Below, piece by piece: positions 61,178 through 64,000 of a stretch of DNA of 64,000 bases (its first letter is position 1; the number at the start of each line of letters is the position of its first letter). The DNA is from Flavobacterium cutihirudinis (GTDB lineage Bacteria; Bacteroidota; Bacteroidia; Flavobacteriales; Flavobacteriaceae): positions 186,001 through 250,000 of the forward strand of contig NZ_QRDQ01000010.1 in the NCBI RefSeq assembly GCF_003385895.1, read 5' to 3'. A program made the translations under genes and the position numbers. The notes beneath the pieces were generated by a model. It did no database searches. It was not told where the DNA came from and saw nothing but the letters and a program-made list of their open reading frames with translations.

Positions 61178-61312
61178 TTAAACAGATAGAAATATAGGAA
61201 TAAGAAATTGTTTTAAGTCGTTTCACTAGCATAAATTCACATAGCTATGTGTTAGAAACTAGTTTCTTTCTACAATCTATCCGACAAAAAAATCTATGCT
61301 TCTATGTGTTAA
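61178..61312. repeat. 137-bp palindromic repeat element, copy 2
   Basis: The two 14-bp palindromes CACATAGCTATGTG (61238-61251) and AGAAACTAGTTTCT (61254-61267) are identical to copy 1 (33011-33147), with the same spacing. The terminal arms TTAAACAGATAGAAATATAG (61178-61197) and CTATGCTTCTATGTGTTAA (61294-61312) are more diverged but still inverted. The 50-base centre (61219-61268) differs by one or two bases from copy 1. No transposase gene is associated. Confidence 0.9.
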
Positions 61313-61387
61313 AAGATATACACGCAACAAACTAAAAAATCATTTTTAATCCTTTAAATCGGTGGCAAAAAAACTTAGATAAAAACA

Positions 61388-61422
61388 AACAATCCGCTTC
61401 AGAAATTCCGAAGCGGATTGTT
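61388..61422 (-). terminator. Terminator of the DUF4374 gene
   Basis: AACAATCCGCTTC (61388-61400) pairs perfectly over 13 bp with GAAGCGGATTGTT (61410-61422). On the minus strand it is followed by a T-rich run (the A/T block 61381-61387 and beyond). Confidence 0.8.
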
Positions 61423-61465
61423 ACCATAAAAAAAAACTCAAGTAAATGATTCTTTGATGGGTTTA

Positions 61466-62791
61466 TTAGAATACTCCAATGTAATGGTTTCCAGCTTTGT
61501 TAACCAATTTAGCACCTTTAGTTACAGCACCAGTAGGAATATCAATAATATAAATGTTTCCGTCTTTTCCAACAGGAGTAACAGCGATATAAAAATCATT
61601 TCCGTCAACTACAAAACCTTGGTATTGACCAAAATTAAGATCAGTATCATAAGCAATACCATCTACCAATTTTGCTGTTTTAGCATTAAGATCAATTCTT
61701 GCAACATAACCTTGTTCAGAACCTTCATGGCTGTAAACTGCATACGCGATTCCGTTTCCAACATATCTCCAAGCATCAATATATGTTCCTTTAACTCCAA
61801 GAGCAGTATCTAAACTGAATACATAAGAATTGTCATATTCATTGTTTTGATCAATTTTCAGGATATAAGAACCATTTTTAGTATCTCTTTGAGTAGCTTG
61901 GTAGATATTTCCATCAGTAGCAACAAAACTATTAAAACTACGGTATCCGCTTGTGTCACCAAAACCAACAGTAGAAGTAATTATTTTTGGATTTTGAAGT
62001 GAAGGATAATCAACCACAAGCGATTTTGAACCTAAACGGTCAAACGAAGCTTGGTTTTTTCCTGTTGCAGGATCCGTTTTACGCATCCATGTTCCAATGA
62101 TTAATTTATTTCCTGCTTTGTTTACTGTTGGCGCGTCCAAACGGAAAATATGATGACCTAAAGCTTCTTCCTCTGCAGACAAAGGAATTTGGTATTGTCT
62201 GTAGTCAGAAATTTCAATTTTTTGCAAGTCAAGGCTTAATACTGTTGCAGAACCTCTTGTATGTTTGTACGTTCCATCTTCATTTGTAACCACTACCGGA
62301 GTGGCAACATTTACGGCTACACCTGTTTTATCGCCATCAAAAAGTTTGGTCCATCTTGGAGTAGGACCTGCATATTGAGCAATACTTACTGTAGTTCCTG
62401 ACTGTACAAAATTTTTGGCACCATTAACTTTGTAGGTCATGAATTCACCTCCGTTGGTACCATAAGAAATATTAAAAAGTGTACTTCCATCTACAGATGA
62501 TTGTAAACGGGCCGTTCTTGTAGATTGTACCGGTTCTCCGTTTTCGTAAACATTAATCGAAAAGTTCGGATTTTTAGCATCTTCTTTACTAACTGCGTAA
62601 ACTCTTGTTCCTCCATTTCCGTCTCCTGGTTCGTCTTGCATTACCGCTCCCGCTACGGTAATCCAACGGCCATCTGTTACCGGATTTACCGGATCTGTAT
62701 TTTTTTCGTCGTCACTGCTGCAGCTTGTTGTTAATGCAAATGAGGACAAAACCAATCCACATGCAAGCAATTTGAATGTACTTTTTTTCAT
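61466..62791 (-). CDS. DUF4374 lipoprotein
   Basis: This 441-residue protein has a lipobox TTSC with Cys24, then SSDDEKN, then a DUF4374-type beta-propeller-like sequence (GRWITVAGAVMQDEPGDGNGGTRVYAVSK and LDAPTVNKAGNKLIIGTWMRKT). DUF4374 proteins sit beside TonB receptors for iron compounds in Bacteroidota, as here, where the receptor gene ends 32 bp upstream. The protein is probably an outer-membrane-anchored helper of the receptor; the ligand is unknown. Confidence 0.85.
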   Translation of the reverse strand: MKKSTFKLLACGLVLSSFALTTSCSSDDEKNTDPVNPVTDGRWITVAGAVMQDEPGDGNGGTRVYAVSKEDAKNPNFSINVYENGEPVQSTRTARLQSSVDGSTLFNISYGTNGGEFMTYKVNGAKNFVQSGTTVSIAQYAGPTPRWTKLFDGDKTGVAVNVATPVVVTNEDGTYKHTRGSATVLSLDLQKIEISDYRQYQIPLSAEEEALGHHIFRLDAPTVNKAGNKLIIGTWMRKTDPATGKNQASFDRLGSKSLVVDYPSLQNPKIITSTVGFGDTSGYRSFNSFVATDGNIYQATQRDTKNGSYILKIDQNNEYDNSYVFSLDTALGVKGTYIDAWRYVGNGIAYAVYSHEGSEQGYVARIDLNAKTAKLVDGIAYDTDLNFGQYQGFVVDGNDFYIAVTPVGKDGNIYIIDIPTGAVTKGAKLVNKAGNHYIGVF

Positions 62792-62823
62792 TATTATCTG
62801 TATTAAAAATTATTAATTAGTTA

Positions 62824-64000
62824 CTAAAATTTGTTGAGTATGTAATTTAGCTTTACATAAAAAGCTCTTCCGGGTTTTTGCACCGCGAAGTTGTCGTAAA
62901 CCTGCTGATTCGTTAGGTTTTTGCCATCCAGACTTACAATAAATTGTTTTTTAGGAAAAGTGTAGCTAAGACCTAAATCATGTGTCAATTGAGTTGGTGT
63001 CTGGTCAATTGGCATTTCAAACCATGTGGTATAAAAAGAACCTACATAACCTAAATTGTAATACAGATTCAATTCTGAATTTTGCTGTACTATATTTTTA
63101 AAATTGTATTGTGCGCTTCCGTTTAATGTGAAATAAGGTTCATTTGGAAGTTGTTTGTTGTAATTTTCCAAAATCATTCCGTTTTTATCATATTTAGTTT
63201 TATAAAGCGAATTGAATTTTGACATATTCATCGTTATGAACAATCGATTATTATTAGAATATTCTAAAGAAGCTTCATATCCTAAAGATTGCGCTTTACC
63301 CAAATTGACAGAAGGCGTTGCCTGCAAAGCTTCGTTTACACGAATACTAAATTGACGAATGATTTTATCCGTTGAGTTTCTCCAAAATCCGGAACCGTTA
63401 AAGGTGAATTTATGATGGTTTATTTGATAAGGACCAAAACGTAATCCTACGTTCAGATTATTACTTTGCTCCGGTTTTAAAGAGCTATTGCTGGTAAGAT
63501 TTTCGCCGGGATTCCCAAATATTTCATTTTCAGACGGAAGTCTTATCGCTTTTTCAGCAGAAAGAGTGAACATTAATTTTGGAAGAATAAAATAGGAGGT
63601 CGCAAGACCGTAACCAAAATAGGTAATATTGTTGTTTTCTAATTGTTCTGTGATACTGCTTTGCCCGTTTAAGGTAGTTATTATCGGGGTTCTTTGTTCC
63701 GTTTTTTGATTGTATCTTTTTCCGAATAAGTTTGTTTTTAAGCGTGAATTAAAAGCATCGAGTTCGTAGGCCAATGAAAGTACACTTTTTTGCAGATCGC
63801 GTTTTTCCTGAAAATCTCTTTCCAATTTAGATTTCATTTCATCGTAATCGTTTCTTTTAAAAGAATAGAGCATACTGCTAAATACAAAGCGATGATTTTT
63901 ATTTAAAGTATAGGTCAAACCTCCTCTTGTACTAAAGATTTTGTTGTCAATATGTAAAATCGTTGGCGCTCCCTGCTGTGCGCCATCGCGCGTCAAAAAG
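62824..64000 (-). CDS. TonB-dependent receptor, C-terminal part (cut by window end)
   Basis: The frame is open to the window end, giving about 392 C-terminal residues. These are barrel strands: LTYTLNKNHRFVFSSMLYSF, RLPSENEIFGNPGEN (a conserved receptor segment), LKPEQSNNLNVGLRFGPYQI and the end PGRAFYVKLNYILNKF. The RLPSENEIFG and LKPEQSNN motifs are typical of siderophore/haem receptors. The plug and signal lie upstream of the window. It precedes the DUF4374 gene by 32 bp, probably one operon. Confidence 0.88.
   Translation of the reverse strand, partial: FLTRDGAQQGAPTILHIDNKIFSTRGGLTYTLNKNHRFVFSSMLYSFKRNDYDEMKSKLERDFQEKRDLQKSVLSLAYELDAFNSRLKTNLFGKRYNQKTEQRTPIITTLNGQSSITEQLENNNITYFGYGLATSYFILPKLMFTLSAEKAIRLPSENEIFGNPGENLTSNSSLKPEQSNNLNVGLRFGPYQINHHKFTFNGSGFWRNSTDKIIRQFSIRVNEALQATPSVNLGKAQSLGYEASLEYSNNNRLFITMNMSKFNSLYKTKYDKNGMILENYNKQLPNEPYFTLNGSAQYNFKNIVQQNSELNLYYNLGYVGSFYTTWFEMPIDQTPTQLTHDLGLSYTFPKKQFIVSLDGKNLTNQQVYDNFAVQKPGRAFYVKLNYILNKF

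Larger units (their letters stand above)
60938..61465. other. 528-bp convergent spacer with terminators and repeat element
   Basis: It holds the RND terminator (61115-61145), the second copy of the 137-bp element (61178-61312) and a minus-strand terminator (61388-61422). No gene is present. The rest (60938-61110) shows no feature I can name. Confidence 0.75.

Overview
The window is chromosomal DNA from a Bacteroidota bacterium, most likely a Flavobacterium or a close relative in Flavobacteriaceae. The DNA is AT-rich, Shine-Dalgarno sites are mostly absent, and a few promoters fit the Bacteroidota -7 consensus TAnnTTTG. The protein families also fit: three TonB-dependent receptors, DUF4374, DUF4369-TlpA thioredoxins, LytTR/LytS pairs and hybrid kinases beside CheB/CheR. 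There is no tRNA, rRNA, prophage, insertion sequence or CRISPR array. About 58 protein genes are supported, two of them cut by the window edges.

Layout. 1-8.2 kb (+): envelope redox and proteolysis. It holds two tandem TlpA-like thioredoxin proteins (the first truncated), a two-domain M16 zinc peptidase, a full three-module DsbD and a class V aminotransferase. 8.2-10 kb: a candidate free-standing small RNA with its own terminator, then a ComEC-like metallo-beta-lactamase-fold protein (-). 10.3-15.4 kb: small envelope and stress-like genes (beta-barrel, LTXXQ-like periplasmic protein, SpoIIAA-like, an acidic protein, CinA C-domain, SemiSWEET, an SDR). 15.7-22.3 kb (+): a signalling operon of REC-kinase, CHASE3/GAF kinase with three receivers, a lone receiver, CheR and a receiver-less CheB. 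22.8-24.7 kb (-): two outer-membrane proteins. 25.2-27.2 kb (+): a Zn/Cd-type P1B ATPase. 27.3-30 kb (-): a sulfatase and an unknown membrane-anchored protein. 30.2-36.8 kb (-): His/Cys-rich small protein, ABC ATPase, TonB-dependent siderophore-type receptor and two DUF3526 ABC-2 permeases. 36.9-42.8 kb: DUF1810, a DapB homologue, sdhB, sdhA and a thiolase. 43-50.8 kb: a second TonB receptor, a luciferase-like oxidoreductase, a TauE/DUF1634 pair, two thioredoxin-fold proteins, an AAA ATPase and YggS. 51-54.9 kb: DUF2024, a MocR/PdxR regulator, DUF3861, a LytTR regulator and its kinase. 55.2-60.9 kb (+): a complete RND efflux operon. 61.5-64 kb (-): DUF4374 lipoprotein and a third, truncated TonB receptor.

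How the genes relate. Three modules handle metals or iron: the P1B ATPase, the receptor/ABC-2 operon and the receptor/DUF4374 pair. DsbD can supply reducing power across the inner membrane to the several TlpA-type thioredoxins here. The LytS/LytTR pair lies head-to-head with the RND pump and may control it.

The most unusual content is between the genes. There are (i) 'iterated-word' spacers in which short words repeat and fold back on themselves, (ii) a 360-bp concentric triple inverted repeat, (iii) two copies of a 137-bp element carrying two perfect 14-bp palindromes, (iv) a perfect 23-bp inverted repeat, and (v) a predicted small RNA. Functional calls rest on recognition of families and motifs by eye; no database search was possible.
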